64,000 nt of DNA, from the NCBI RefSeq assembly GCF_018847975.1, contig NZ_CP072597.1, forward strand, positions 2,147,001 to 2,211,000, read 5' to 3'. This document shows positions 17,684 through 26,929 of the stretch, piece after piece (position 1 is the stretch's first letter; each line of letters begins with the position of its first letter). This stretch comes from Lysobacter sp. K5869 (lineage in GTDB: Bacteria > Pseudomonadota > Gammaproteobacteria > Xanthomonadales > Xanthomonadaceae). The notes below the pieces were generated by a model. It made no database searches. It was not told where the DNA came from and worked only from the letters and a program-made list of their open reading frames with translations. The position numbers and the translations under genes were made by a program.

Positions 17684-18042
17684 GCGGGCTGTGGGACGCG
17701 CAGCAACGCGAGTGGCTGCAGGCGATGGGCTACTCGGTGCTGGCCCTGGCCGGCGACGAGCCCGCCGTGCCCGAAGCCGCCGAGGCGCCGGCGCGTTCCC
17801 AACCCGCGCAGCGCACTGAAAACGCACGCGGCGATGCCGGCCGGCGTGCCGCGCCGGCAGCGGAACAGCGCGGCCCCGGCACCGACCCGCCGCTGCTGCG
17901 CGCCGTGCTGCGCGCCGCCCGCCGCCAGGCCGGCGATGCCGAGGTGATGGCGCTGTTCGACCCGGCCGCGCTGCGCGCGCCGGCGGCCAAGCGCGCGCTG
18001 TGGCCGCGCCTGCGCGCGCTGCGCCGGAGCCCGCGCGGATGA
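17680..18042 (+). CDS. holD: Candidate DNA polymerase III psi subunit (HolD-like)
   Basis: A 120-residue protein with no obvious domain at first sight. Compared from memory with E. coli HolD, three blocks line up in order: an N-terminal QREWLQAMGYSVLAL (RRDWQLQQLG-type), a central TDPPLLRAVLRA (TDPLVSDVLRAL-type) and a C-terminal LRAPAAKRALWPRLRAL (LRANPTARAALW-type). HolD is normally encoded directly upstream of rimI, as here, with ATGA overlaps on both sides. The middle is a proline/alanine-rich low-complexity stretch. HolD would link HolC and SSB to the clamp loader. Identity is inferred, not proven. Confidence 0.6.
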   Translation: MSGLWDAQQREWLQAMGYSVLALAGDEPAVPEAAEAPARSQPAQRTENARGDAGRRAAPAAEQRGPGTDPPLLRAVLRAARRQAGDAEVMALFDPAALRAPAAKRALWPRLRALRRSPRG

Positions 18043-18533
18043 GCGCGCTGGCGCCGGACCTGGACGACACCGCCGCCGCGCCGACCGCGCTGCGGCCGAT
18101 GCGCGAGGACGACCTCGACGCGGTCCACGCCATCGAGATCCGCGCCTACGAATTCCCCTGGACCCCGGGCATCTTCCGCGACTGCCTGCGCGCGGACTAT
18201 CCGTCGTGGGTGCTGACCGAGAGCGGCCGGATCCTCGGCTATTTCCTGATGAGCGTGGCCGCCGGCGAAGCGCACGTGCTCAACGTCTGCGTCGCGCCCG
18301 AAGCGCACGGCCACGGCCACGGCCGCCGCCTGCTGCGCGCGCTGCTGCACATCGCCCGCGGCCGCGGCGCCGAGCGCGTGTTCCTGGAAGTGCGCCCGTC
18401 CAATCCCGGCGCGATCGCGCTGTACCACAGCGAAGGCTTCAACGAGATCGGCCGGCGCCCGCGCTACTACCCGGCGCGCGGCGGGCGCGAGGACGCGTTG
18501 GTGATGGCGATCGAGTTGCTGCCGCAGGATTGA
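18039..18533 (+). CDS. rimI: Ribosomal protein S18 alanine N-acetyltransferase
   Basis: GNAT-family acetyltransferase (164 residues) that acetylates the N-terminal alanine of ribosomal protein S18. The acetyl-CoA loop V-A-P-E-x-H-G-x-G-x-G-R-R-L (residues about 86-99, CVAPEAHGHGHGRRLL) and the ALYHSEGFNEIGRRPRYY motif near the C-terminus are characteristic. The start at 18039 overlaps the upstream stop by ATGA; a longer start at 18000 lies inside the upstream gene and is less likely. A bidirectional terminator follows. Confidence 0.94.
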   Translation: MSALAPDLDDTAAAPTALRPMREDDLDAVHAIEIRAYEFPWTPGIFRDCLRADYPSWVLTESGRILGYFLMSVAAGEAHVLNVCVAPEAHGHGHGRRLLRALLHIARGRGAERVFLEVRPSNPGAIALYHSEGFNEIGRRPRYYPARGGREDALVMAIELLPQD

Positions 18534-18603
18534 GCGGCGGCGCCGGGTCGGCGCGGGATCGCGGCGAACCGGGCGCACGCCGCTCTCTTTGCGCGACGCG
18601 AAC

Positions 18604-18637
18604 GAAAAAAGCCGCGACTGGGTCGCGGCTTTTTTCG
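18604..18637. terminator. Bidirectional terminator between rimI and valS
   Basis: A GCCGCGAC / GTCGCGGC stem is flanked by AAAAAA on the left and TTTTTT on the right, so it serves both converging transcripts. Confidence 0.92.
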
Positions 18638-18656
18638 TTCGCCGAAGCGAAGGAAC

Positions 18657-21422
18657 TCAGTCGAGCTTGGCCCGCTGCGCCTTGAGTTCTTCCAACATCG
18701 CGGTCCAATCCACCAGACGCTTGCGCTCCTGCTCGACCACCGCGGCCGGCGCGTTCTGCACGAAGGTGTCGCTAGCCAGCTTGCCCTTGGCCTTGACGAT
18801 CTCGCCTTCGACGTTCTTGATCGCCTTGTCCAGGCGATCGCGTTCGGCGGCGAGCTTGTCCGCCGGCAGCGGCACCAGCAGGGTCAGTTCGCCGACCACG
18901 GCCGGCGCGGCCGGCGGCGCGGAGGCCGCGTCCTCGATGAACTCGATCCGGTCGAGCTTGTTGAGGAAGGTGATCTGCGCGCCGAAGCGCTGCGCGCGTT
19001 CGCGATCGGACGCATCGCCCTTGGCTAGCAACAGCGACACCTGCTCGGACGGCTTGACGTTGAGCTCGCTGCGCACCTTGCGCAGGGCCGACACCATCGC
19101 CTTGAGCCATTCCACGTCGCCTTCGGCCTGGGCGAAATCGCCCTGCACCTCGCCGGCGCGCGGATACGGCCGCAGCATCACCGTGGTTTCGGTCAGGCCC
19201 AGCTTCGGCGCGAGCTGCTGCCACAGTTCGTCGGTCACGAACGGAATCAGCGGGTGCAGCAGCGACAGCAGGCGCTCGAGCACGTACAGCAAGGTGTGGC
19301 GGGTGCTGTCGGCGGCGGCGCGGTCCTCGCCCTGCAACGCCGGCTTGGACAGTTCGACGAACCAGTCGCAGTAAGCGTTCCAGGCGAATTCGTACAGGCA
19401 CTGGGTCAGCAGGTCGAAACGGTAGGCGGCGAAATGCTCGGCCGCCTCGGCCGCGGTCTTGTCCAGGCGCGCGAGGATCCAGCGCTCGGCGTCGGTCTTG
19501 GGCTGCGGCGCGCCGCTGAAGCGGGCGCCCTCGGTGTTCATCAGCACGAAGCGGGTGGCGTTCCACAGCTTGTTGCAGAAGTTCTTGTAGCCCTCGGCGC
19601 GGCCGAGATCGAACTTGATGTCGCGGCCGTGGGTGGCGAGCGCGGCGATGGTGAAGCGCAGCGCGTCGGCGCCGAACGCCGGAATGCCCTCGGGGAATTC
19701 CTTGCGCGTGGATTTTTCGATCTTCTCGGCCATCTTCGGCTGCATCAGGCCCGACGTGCGCTTGGCGACCAGCTCGTCGAGGGTGATGCCGTCGATCAGG
19801 TCGAGCGGATCGAGCACGTTGCCCTTGGACTTGGACATCTTCTGCCCGTCCTTGTCGCGCACCAGACCGTGGATGTAGACGTCCTGGAACGGCACCTTGC
19901 CGGTGAAATGGTCGGTCAGCATGATCATGCGGGCGACCCAGAAGAAGATGATGTCGAAGCCGGTGACGAGCACGCTGGTCGGCAGATAACGCTCGTAACC
20001 GCGCGCGGCCATCGTCGCTTCGTCCGGCCAGCCCATCGTGCTGAACGGCCACAGGCCCGAGGAGAACCAGGTTTCCAGCACGTCGTGGTCCTGGCGCAGC
20101 GCGACGTCCGCGCCGAGCCCGGCGCGCGCGCGCGCGTCGGCTTCGTCGCGGCCGACGTACGCGGTGCCGGCTTCGTCGTACCACGCCGGAATGCGGTGGC
20201 CCCACCACAGCTGGCGGCTGATGCACCAATCCTGGATGTTCTCCATCCAGTGGCGATAGGTGTTGATCCAGTTGCCCGGCACGAAGCGCACGTCGCCCTT
20301 CTCGACGATCTCCAGGCCGCGCGCGGCCAGCCCGTCCATCTTCACGAACCACTGGTCGGTCAGATACGGCTCGATCACCTGATTGGTGCGGTCGCCGCGC
20401 GGCACTTGCAGCTTGTGGTCCTTGGTCTCGACCAACAGACCCAGCGCTTCCAGATCGGCGAGCACGGCCTTGCGCGCTTCGAAGCGGTCCAGGCCGACGT
20501 ACTTGGCCGGGGCGTTGTCGTTGACCTTGGCCTCGGGGGTGAAGATGTTGATCAGCGGCAAGTCGTGGCGCTGGCCCACCGCGTAGTCGTTGAAGTCGTG
20601 CGCGGGAGTGACCTTGACCACGCCGGTGCCGAATTCGCGGTCGACGTAGGCGTCGGCGATGACCGGAATCTCGCGCTCGCTCAGCGGCAGCTTCACGGTC
20701 TTGCCGATCAGGTGCTGATAGCGCTCATCGTCCGGGTGCACCATCACCGCGGTGTCGCCGAGCATGGTTTCCGGACGCGTGGTGGCGACCACCAGGGTGG
20801 CGCTGCCGTCGCTGAGCGGGTAGCGGATCGACCACAGGAAGCCGTTTTCTTCCTCGTTGACCACTTCCAGGTCGGAGATCGCGGTCTTCAGCACCGGGTC
20901 CCAGTTGACCAGACGCTGGCCGCGGTAGATCAGGCCTTGCTCGTGCATGCGCACGAAGGCCTCGACCACGGCGGTGGAGGCGATGGGATCCATCGTGAAC
21001 ACCGAGCGCGACCAATCGCCCGACGCGCCGAGGCGGCGCATCTGCCGTTCGATGGTGCCGCCGGAATGCTGTTTCCATTCCCACACCTTCTCGATGAAGC
21101 CCTCGCGGCCGAGGCCGTCGCGGGTCAGGCCTTCCTGGCCGAGATTGCGCGCCACCACCATCTCGGTGGCGATGCCGGCGTGGTCGGTGCCCATCTGCCA
21201 CAGCGCATCGCAACCGAGCATGCGGTGATAGCGGATCAACGCGTCCTGCAGCGTGTGCTGGAACGCGTGGCCCATGTGCAAGGTGCCGGTGACGTTCGGC
21301 GGCGGCAGCAGGATGCTGTAGGCCGGCCCCTCGCCGCGCGGCTTGAATACGCCGCTGCTTTCCCACTGTTCGTACAGGCGGGCTTCGAACTGTTTGGGAT
21401 CGTAGCTGGAGTCGAGGGACAT
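18657..21422 (-). CDS. valS: Valyl-tRNA synthetase
   Basis: Class I aminoacyl-tRNA synthetase for valine (921 residues). The HIGH motif is present as the G-H-M-G-H variant in [16 protein letters not shown], and KMSKS in the [10 protein letters not shown] segment. A CP1 editing domain lies between them and a coiled-coil arm is at the C-terminus (about the last 65 residues). The start at 21422 ([14 protein letters not shown]) is the conserved one. It is the last gene of the pepA-holC-valS arrangement, and a long palindromic spacer separates it from holC. Confidence 0.97.
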   Translation of the reverse strand: MSLDSSYDPKQFEARLYEQWESSGVFKPRGEGPAYSILLPPPNVTGTLHMGHAFQHTLQDALIRYHRMLGCDALWQMGTDHAGIATEMVVARNLGQEGLTRDGLGREGFIEKVWEWKQHSGGTIERQMRRLGASGDWSRSVFTMDPIASTAVVEAFVRMHEQGLIYRGQRLVNWDPVLKTAISDLEVVNEEENGFLWSIRYPLSDGSATLVVATTRPETMLGDTAVMVHPDDERYQHLIGKTVKLPLSEREIPVIADAYVDREFGTGVVKVTPAHDFNDYAVGQRHDLPLINIFTPEAKVNDNAPAKYVGLDRFEARKAVLADLEALGLLVETKDHKLQVPRGDRTNQVIEPYLTDQWFVKMDGLAARGLEIVEKGDVRFVPGNWINTYRHWMENIQDWCISRQLWWGHRIPAWYDEAGTAYVGRDEADARARAGLGADVALRQDHDVLETWFSSGLWPFSTMGWPDEATMAARGYERYLPTSVLVTGFDIIFFWVARMIMLTDHFTGKVPFQDVYIHGLVRDKDGQKMSKSKGNVLDPLDLIDGITLDELVAKRTSGLMQPKMAEKIEKSTRKEFPEGIPAFGADALRFTIAALATHGRDIKFDLGRAEGYKNFCNKLWNATRFVLMNTEGARFSGAPQPKTDAERWILARLDKTAAEAAEHFAAYRFDLLTQCLYEFAWNAYCDWFVELSKPALQGEDRAAADSTRHTLLYVLERLLSLLHPLIPFVTDELWQQLAPKLGLTETTVMLRPYPRAGEVQGDFAQAEGDVEWLKAMVSALRKVRSELNVKPSEQVSLLLAKGDASDRERAQRFGAQITFLNKLDRIEFIEDAASAPPAAPAVVGELTLLVPLPADKLAAERDRLDKAIKNVEGEIVKAKGKLASDTFVQNAPAAVVEQERKRLVDWTAMLEELKAQRAKLD

Positions 21423-21430
21423 AGGTTTAA

Positions 21431-21568
21431 GGCAGGCAATGAAGGGAATAAGGGGAGCGGGGAATGGCGGGTACGACGCGAGCGGGGGATTCAACCAAAG
21501 GTGAGGGCAAAGATCCGAGGGAGCAACCATTCCCCCTTTTCCCTGTTCCCCTTATTCCCCTGCTCCTG
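21431..21568. repeat. GGGAA-type palindrome between valS and holC
   Basis: The left arm (about 21434-21467: GGGAATAAGGGGAGCGGGGA) and right arm (about 21527-21566: CCATTCCCCC..TTCCCC words) are complementary and separated by about 60 bases. It is transcribed in the pepA-holC-valS operon and could fold into a long stem. Confidence 0.75.
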
Positions 21569-21571
21569 CAG

Positions 21572-21997
21572 CTACATATCGTGCTTACTGAGCTGCAACC
21601 CGCGCGCCTGATACTGCTTCCAGCGCTCGCGCAGCGGGCCGCGCGCGCCGTCGTCGGCGGGGACGACTTCCAGCACGCGGTCGAAACCGTCCGCGACCGC
21701 GGCGTCGCGCAGGTTGATCACCAGCGGGCGCAGCGCGGCGTCGCTGTCGGGCGCGGCGATCAGCACGTCGGCTTCGGCCTCGTCTTCGTCCAGGCCCGCG
21801 ATCTGGTGCGGGATGTAGGCGTCCTCGCCCATGTCCCACAGCATGTCGTCGAGTTGTTCGGCCTGCTCGGCGCTGCGCGCCAGGATCAGGGTCGGCAGGT
21901 TGGCGGCATGGGCCTTGCGCGCCAGCTCGCAGACCAAACGCAGCGGTTCGGCTTTGAAGCGCGGCGATTGGATGAGGTAGAAGTCGGCGCGGGCCAT
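21572..21997 (-). CDS. holC: DNA polymerase III chi subunit
   Basis: A 141-residue HolC homologue. Chi pairs with psi and binds the C-terminal tail of SSB, tying the clamp loader to single-stranded DNA. The N-terminus MARADFYLIQSP, the central LILARSAEQAEQLDDMLW and the C-terminal RERWKQYQARGLQL are family features. It lies in the conserved pepA-holC-valS order, about 3.5 kb from the HolD candidate that would be its partner. Confidence 0.94.
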   Translation of the reverse strand: MARADFYLIQSPRFKAEPLRLVCELARKAHAANLPTLILARSAEQAEQLDDMLWDMGEDAYIPHQIAGLDEDEAEADVLIAAPDSDAALRPLVINLRDAAVADGFDRVLEVVPADDGARGPLRERWKQYQARGLQLSKHDM

Positions 21998-22004
21998 AAG
22001 GTTT

Positions 22005-22211
22005 CAGAAGCGGGAAAGAGGGGAACAAAGGGAGCCGGGAATGGGGAGCGCAGCGGCGAAACCGCCATTCCCCGTTCCCTTGTTTCCCTTTGTTCCCTGG
22101 TGCTTCGAAAGCGGGAAAGAGGGGAGCGAGGAGAGCGGGGAGAGCGGGGAATGGGGAGCGGAGCGGCGAAACCGCCATTCCCCGTTCCCCTGTTTCCCTT
22201 TATTCCCTAGC
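22005..22211. repeat. Two tandem GGGAA-type palindromes between holC and pepA
   Basis: Two direct units of about 100 bases (about 22005-22100 and 22104-22211). Each starts AAGCGGGAAAGAGGGGA and carries a GGGGAATGG arm, an AGCGGCGAAACCGC turn and a CCATTCCCC arm followed by TTTCCCTTT words. Each can fold into a long imperfect hairpin. The duplication suggests local copying of a whole element. Confidence 0.8.
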
Positions 22212-22220
22212 GCGGCGCCA

Positions 22221-23687
22221 TCAACCGCGTTCGAGCAGCCACTGCGACAACAGGCCGACCGGCCGGCCCGTGGCCAGACCGCGCTTGCCTTCTTCGTTGG
22301 CGACGCCGGCGATGTCCAGGTGGGCCCAGCGCTGGCCTTCGGCGAAGCGGGCCAGGAAGCAGCCGGCGGTGATCGCGCCGGCCCAGCGGCCGCCGATGTT
22401 GTAGACGTCGGCGAAGGTCGATTCGAGCTGGGTCTGGTACTCGTCCCACAGCGGCAGGCGCCAGGCGCGGTCGAACACTTGTTCGCCGGCGCCGAGCAGT
22501 TCGGCGGCGAGGTCGTCGTCCTTGCTCATCAGGCCGCTGGCGAACTTGCCCAGGGCGACCACGCAGGCGCCGGTCAAGGTGGCCACGTCGAGCAGCGCCT
22601 GCGGTTCGAAACGCTGCGCGTAGGTCAGCGCGTCGCACAGGATCAGGCGGCCCTCGGCGTCGGTGTTGCCGACTTCGATGGTCTTGCCGGACATGCTGGT
22701 GAGCACGTCGGACGGGCGATAGGCGTCGGCGTCGGGCATGTTCTCCACCGCCGGCACGATCACCACCAGATTGATCGGCAGCTGCATGCCCACGGCCGAG
22801 ACGAACGTGCCCAGCACCGAGGCGGCGCCGCACATGTCGAACTTCATCTCCTCGATGCCGCCCTGCACCTTGAGGTTGATGCCGCCGGTGTCGAAGGTGA
22901 TGCCCTTGCCGACCAGCACGTAGGGCTTGGCGTCGCCGCCGTTGTTGTACTTCAGCACGATCAGCTTGGGCGGGTTGGCCGAGCCGCGCGCGACCGCGAG
23001 CAGCGAGCCCATGCCCAGTTCCTGCATCTGCGCGCGGTCGAGCACGTCGCATTCGGTGTTGCCGAAGCGGCCGGCGAATTCGGTCGCCTGCTGGGCCAGA
23101 TAGGCCGGGTTGCAGACGTTCGGCGGCAGGTTGCCGAGCTCGCGGGCGAACTGCACGCCGGCGGCGATGGCCTGGCCCTGGGCCAGGGCGACGGCGTCGG
23201 CGCCGCTGATCGAGAGCTTGCGCAGGCCCGGCTCGTCCTTCTTCTTGCCGAGCGTGGCGGTGTAGCGGTAGCAGGCGTGGTCGGCGGCGATGGCGGCCTG
23301 GCGGATCGCCCAGGCGGCGTCGCGGCCGGTCACGGGTTCTTCGCTGAGGGTCAGCAGGGCGTGCGCGACGGGGCCGGCCTTGAGCGCGCGGGCCGCGTCG
23401 CCCACCGCCTTGAGGTACTGGGCCACGCCGAACTTGCCGGGCTCGCCCAGGCCCACCACCAGCACGCGCGGCGAGGCCACGCCGGGGACGTCGTGGAGCA
23501 GCGCGGTCTTGCCGGTCTTGCCGCTGATGTCGCCGCGCTCGAGCAGCACGGTGAGACGGCCGCCGCTGGCTTCATCCAGCGTTCGCGCGGCGGCGGTCAG
23601 GGTCTTGTCGGCGAAGGCGCCTACCACGACGCAATCGGTTTGGGCGGCGGCCGCAGCGTCGCGGTTCAGGTCGAATTCGAGGGTCAT
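22221..23687 (-). CDS. pepA: Leucyl aminopeptidase (M17)
   Basis: Two-zinc (or manganese) M17 aminopeptidase of 488 residues that removes N-terminal residues from peptides. In E. coli it also binds DNA. The active-site segments are [14 protein letters not shown] (catalytic Lys and Asp) and [17 protein letters not shown], the family signature with Asp, Glu and Arg. The start at 23687 (MTLEFDLN) is chosen over the in-frame 23765 because the latter adds an unrelated basic leader. It reads divergently from lptF across a 295-base gap, the same order as in E. coli. Confidence 0.96.
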   Translation of the reverse strand: MTLEFDLNRDAAAAAQTDCVVVGAFADKTLTAAARTLDEASGGRLTVLLERGDISGKTGKTALLHDVPGVASPRVLVVGLGEPGKFGVAQYLKAVGDAARALKAGPVAHALLTLSEEPVTGRDAAWAIRQAAIAADHACYRYTATLGKKKDEPGLRKLSISGADAVALAQGQAIAAGVQFARELGNLPPNVCNPAYLAQQATEFAGRFGNTECDVLDRAQMQELGMGSLLAVARGSANPPKLIVLKYNNGGDAKPYVLVGKGITFDTGGINLKVQGGIEEMKFDMCGAASVLGTFVSAVGMQLPINLVVIVPAVENMPDADAYRPSDVLTSMSGKTIEVGNTDAEGRLILCDALTYAQRFEPQALLDVATLTGACVVALGKFASGLMSKDDDLAAELLGAGEQVFDRAWRLPLWDEYQTQLESTFADVYNIGGRWAGAITAGCFLARFAEGQRWAHLDIAGVANEEGKRGLATGRPVGLLSQWLLERG

Positions 23688-23982
23688 CCAACAGATTCCC
23701 GAGCAGATAGGAAGGTGAGTACGTACAATCGTCCGGCTGTGCCGAGGCCGTTCCTGAGAACGCATGCCTTGCCCCTGCGGGCAGGGCGCGATGCCGGCGG
23801 ACGGCCGGCGACGCGGGGCGCGGAAGGAATCGCGACCGGGGCCAAGCCCGCCATAGCGTTCCGGGGCCGGGTTCTGACCCGCCTCCGGGCGGCAAGGGCA
23901 GGCCCGCCGTCGAACGAACCCCCGAGTTTAAAGCAAGCCCGCCCGATGCCGAAGCCCATTCCGAAGCGCGCCCCCTCGCCTC

Positions 23983-25065
23983 ATGCAGAAGCTTGACCGT
24001 TACCTGACCGGCGAATTCGCCCAGGCGATCTTCGCCACCCTGGTGGTGCTGCTGATCGTCTGCGTCGGCGGCGCCGTCACCGATGTGCTCAAGGACATCG
24101 CCTCCGGCAAGGTCCCGGCCGGGCTGATCCTGGTCCAGCTGGGCCTGGTCCTGATCAAGTGGCTGCCGCTGATCCTGCCGCTGTCGCTGATGCTGGGCCT
24201 GATGCTGGGCATGGGCCGGCTCTACCGCGATTCGGAAATGCCGGTGATCGCCTCGGTCGGCGTCGGCCCGCGCCGGCTGCTCAAGCCGCTGCTGCTGGTG
24301 GTGGCGCCGATCGTGATCGTGGTCGGCCTGTGCTCGCTGTGGCTGGGCCCCTGGGCCGACCGCACCTCGCGCGCGATGATCAACGAGGCCAACCGCAATC
24401 TGGTCGTGGCCGGCCTGGAGCCGGGCGCCTTCACCGGCTTGCCCAACGGCAACGGGGTGATCTACGTCGGCGGCATGTCCAGCGACGGCAAGGGGCTGGA
24501 GCGGGTGTTCGTCTACCGCAACAAGCCCGACCGGCGCGACGTCACCACCTCCAAGACCGGCCGCCTGACCGTCGACGCCAACGGCGACCGCTACCTGACC
24601 CTGGACGACGGCTTCGAGGTCGAAGGCCCGGCCGACCAAGGCCTCAACTACCGGCTGATGCGCTACAAGCGCAACGACGTGCTGCTGCCGGCGAGCGAGG
24701 ACCGCTACGATCCCAAGTCGCCGGAAATGCTCTCGACCGTGCAGCTGCTCAGCGACCCGCGCCGCGAGGCGGCGGCTCAGCTGCACTACCGCCTGACTCC
24801 GCCGCTGCTGGCGCTGGCCTTCGCTCTGCTGGCGATCCCGCTGGCGCGCACCACGCCGCGTCAGGCCCGCTACGGCAGCATGCTGATCGGCTTCCTCGCG
24901 TATCTGATCGGCTTCAACTTCATGATGATGGGCACCGGCTGGATCGAGGACGGCAAGATTCCGAGCCTGCTCGGCCTGTGGTGGCTGAGCCTGCCGCTGC
25001 TGGCGATCTCGCTGTGGATGTATCTGCGCGACGGCAGCCTCGGCCGGCGGAGGGCGGCGGCATGA
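23983..25065 (+). CDS. lptF: LPS export ABC permease LptF
   Basis: Inner-membrane permease half of LptB2FG, which extracts lipopolysaccharide and passes it to LptC (360 residues). Three N-terminal helices, a periplasmic beta-jellyroll domain (about residues 130-260) and three C-terminal helices are recognisable. The N-terminus LDRYLTGEFAQAIFATLVVLL is typical. The stop overlaps the lptG start by ATGA. The gene is divergent from pepA. Confidence 0.95.
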   Translation: MQKLDRYLTGEFAQAIFATLVVLLIVCVGGAVTDVLKDIASGKVPAGLILVQLGLVLIKWLPLILPLSLMLGLMLGMGRLYRDSEMPVIASVGVGPRRLLKPLLLVVAPIVIVVGLCSLWLGPWADRTSRAMINEANRNLVVAGLEPGAFTGLPNGNGVIYVGGMSSDGKGLERVFVYRNKPDRRDVTTSKTGRLTVDANGDRYLTLDDGFEVEGPADQGLNYRLMRYKRNDVLLPASEDRYDPKSPEMLSTVQLLSDPRREAAAQLHYRLTPPLLALAFALLAIPLARTTPRQARYGSMLIGFLAYLIGFNFMMMGTGWIEDGKIPSLLGLWWLSLPLLAISLWMYLRDGSLGRRRAAA

Positions 25066-26162
25066 AGCCCTTCCCGAAAATCCACGATATCTATGTCGGC
25101 CGCGTGGTGCTGGGCACCGTGCTGCTGACCTGGGCGGTGCTGCTGGGCCTGGATTTCATGCTCGGCCTGGTCAGCGAGTTCGGCGACATCGGCAAGGGCC
25201 GCTACGGGATCATGCAGGCGCTGGCCTACATGGCCCTGACCGTGCCGCGCCGTGCGTATTCGCTGTTTCCCTACGCCGCCGTGGTCGGTTCGCTGATGGC
25301 GCTGGGCCAGTTGGCTTCGACCTCCGAACTGACCGTGCTGCGCGCGGTCGGCCTGTCGCGGCGCCGGCTCAGCCTCGCCGTGGCCGGCGCGCTGACCCTC
25401 CTGACCTTGCTGATGGTGGTCAACGGCGAAGCGGTGATGCCCGAGGCGCAACGCCGCGCCGAGAGCCTCAAGGCCGCGGCCAAGTCCAACAACCAGATGG
25501 TCGCCGAGTACTCCGGCCTGTGGGCGCGCGAGGGCGACGTGATCCTCAGCGCCAGCCAGGGCCAGGAGCGCTCGCAAGGCAAGGACAGCTGGCTGGAACT
25601 GCGCAACGTCAATCTCTACCAGTTCGGCCAGGACGGCCGGCTGATCTCGATCGCGGTGGCCGGCATCGCCGAACACCGCCCCGGCGGCTGGCTGCTGCGC
25701 GACGTCACCCGCATCACCTTCCACGAAAAATCGGCGGAGAAGAAGCACGTCGCCGAGGAGCGCTGGGAGTCCAAACTCGACAGCGCGGCGCTGATGAGCG
25801 GCACCAACCGGCCGCGTTACCTCAGCGCCAAGGCGCTGCACAAGGCCATCGAGGACCGCCAGCGCAACCAGCTCGACGCGGCCGAATTCGAGGCCCACTA
25901 CTGGGGCCGCTGGTTCTACCCGCTCAACGTGCTGGCGCTGTGTCTGGCCGCGGTGCCGTTCGCCTTCGGCAGCCTGCGCAGCGGCGGCATGAGCAAGCGC
26001 TTGTTCATCGGCATCGTGTTCGCGCTGATGTTCTGGCTGCTGCAGAACCAGTTCGTCGAACTGGCCAAGGTGTTCCGCTTCGACTTCCGTCTGGCGTATC
26101 TGGGCCCGACCGTGGTGATGCTGTTGGTCTCGGCGTTCTTGTTCCGAAGAAGGTCGGGCTAA
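25062..26162 (+). CDS. lptG: LPS export ABC permease LptG
   Basis: Partner permease of LptF (366 residues), with the same six-helix plus periplasmic jellyroll architecture. The first helix (VVLGTVLLTWAVLLGLDFML) and the VPRRAYSLFPYAAVVGSLMALGQ-type coupling-helix region are characteristic. The gene starts at 25062 with a four-base overlap with lptF. A REP pair follows immediately. Confidence 0.95.
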   Translation: MKPFPKIHDIYVGRVVLGTVLLTWAVLLGLDFMLGLVSEFGDIGKGRYGIMQALAYMALTVPRRAYSLFPYAAVVGSLMALGQLASTSELTVLRAVGLSRRRLSLAVAGALTLLTLLMVVNGEAVMPEAQRRAESLKAAAKSNNQMVAEYSGLWAREGDVILSASQGQERSQGKDSWLELRNVNLYQFGQDGRLISIAVAGIAEHRPGGWLLRDVTRITFHEKSAEKKHVAEERWESKLDSAALMSGTNRPRYLSAKALHKAIEDRQRNQLDAAEFEAHYWGRWFYPLNVLALCLAAVPFAFGSLRSGGMSKRLFIGIVFALMFWLLQNQFVELAKVFRFDFRLAYLGPTVVMLLVSAFLFRRRSG

Positions 26163-26191
26163 AGCTCGCCGCGTCGCGGCCGCAGCCGCCT

Positions 26192-26320
26192 GTAGGAGCG
26201 ACGCGAGTCGCGACCGCGACATCGCATCTGCCGCGCAAGCCGCGGTTCGCCGTAGTTCCGCCAGAACCGAAGTCGCGCCGGCGTATGAGGTCGCGCGGTC
26301 GCGACTCGCGTCGCTCCTAC
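26192..26320. repeat. GTAG-headed REP pair (inverted)
   Basis: A 27-base perfect inverted repeat: GTAGGAGCGACGCGAGTCGC and following bases at 26192-26218, with its complement at 26294-26320. Each arm has its own small palindrome (GCGAC / GTCGC). The GTAG head and paired, inverted arrangement fit REP elements moved by REP-associated tyrosine transposases. It lies between the convergent lptG and RDD genes. Confidence 0.85.
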
Positions 26321-26333
26321 AGGGGGCGGCCGA

Positions 26334-26801
26334 TCAACGCTTGGGCATCCGCACCATCCGCGTTCCGCTCGCGCGGTCGTGCCAGGTCAGCCGGTCGCGA
26401 TCGAACCACGCCCACCAAAAACCCAGCCCGCCGAGCAGCAGCGACAGCGTGCCGACCGCGTAGCGTCGCCACAGCGCGCCCGTCGTCGGCGCGCCGCCGT
26501 CGGCGCTCGTCACCCGCAGCCGCCACGGCCGCATGCCCAGGGTCTGTCCGCCGCGGCGCCAGCTCAGCGTGGCGTAGGCGCCGGCGACCGCCCAACACAG
26601 CGCCCATTCCACGAACCACCACGCCGTCAGCGGCCGGATGTTCTCGTGGGTGTCGTGCCCGGCGAGGGTGAACAGCACCACCATCGCCGCGCCGATGACC
26701 ATCCACAGCGCCAGCACCGGCAGGAAATCGTAGAGCAGGGAGAACAGCCGCCAGCCGATGAGCGCGGCGGGGCGGGTGGGGGCGGGGGCGGTGTCGGTCA
26801 T
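26334..26801 (-). CDS. RDD-family membrane protein
   Basis: A 155-residue protein with the RDD layout: the first helix bearing R..D (WRLFSLLYDFLPVLALWMVIG), a second helix, the conserved GGQTLGMRPWRLRV motif and a final helix near ALWRRYAVGTLSLLLGGLGF. The family is widespread and mostly uncharacterised; some members are proposed ion or solute transporters. It is transcribed towards lptG and divergent from xerD. Confidence 0.88.
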   Translation of the reverse strand: MTDTAPAPTRPAALIGWRLFSLLYDFLPVLALWMVIGAAMVVLFTLAGHDTHENIRPLTAWWFVEWALCWAVAGAYATLSWRRGGQTLGMRPWRLRVTSADGGAPTTGALWRRYAVGTLSLLLGGLGFWWAWFDRDRLTWHDRASGTRMVRMPKR

Positions 26802-26819
26802 CGCGCCAGGATAAAGGCA

Positions 26820-26910
26820 GGAGTTAGCGGATAGGAGCTAGGAGTTAGCGAAAGCCGCAACACCGGTTTTCCCGCTTTCGCTAACTCCTAACTCCTATCC
26901 GCTAGCTTCT
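26820..26910. repeat. TAGGAGTTAG-type palindrome upstream of xerD
   Basis: The left arm (26820-26855) has GGATAGGAGCTAGGAGTTAG words and the right arm (26874-26910) is their reverse complement, with an 18-base loop. The stem would exceed 30 bases. It shares its plan with the GGGAA and ACGAG palindromes here, but the word differs. Confidence 0.8.
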
Positions 26911-26929
26911 GCTGTTCTAAGCTTCCGCC

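Noticed and set aside
21998..22220. Regular repeats between holC and pepA as a CRISPR array
   Set aside because: There are only two units, each palindromic and adjacent, with no unique spacers and no cas genes.
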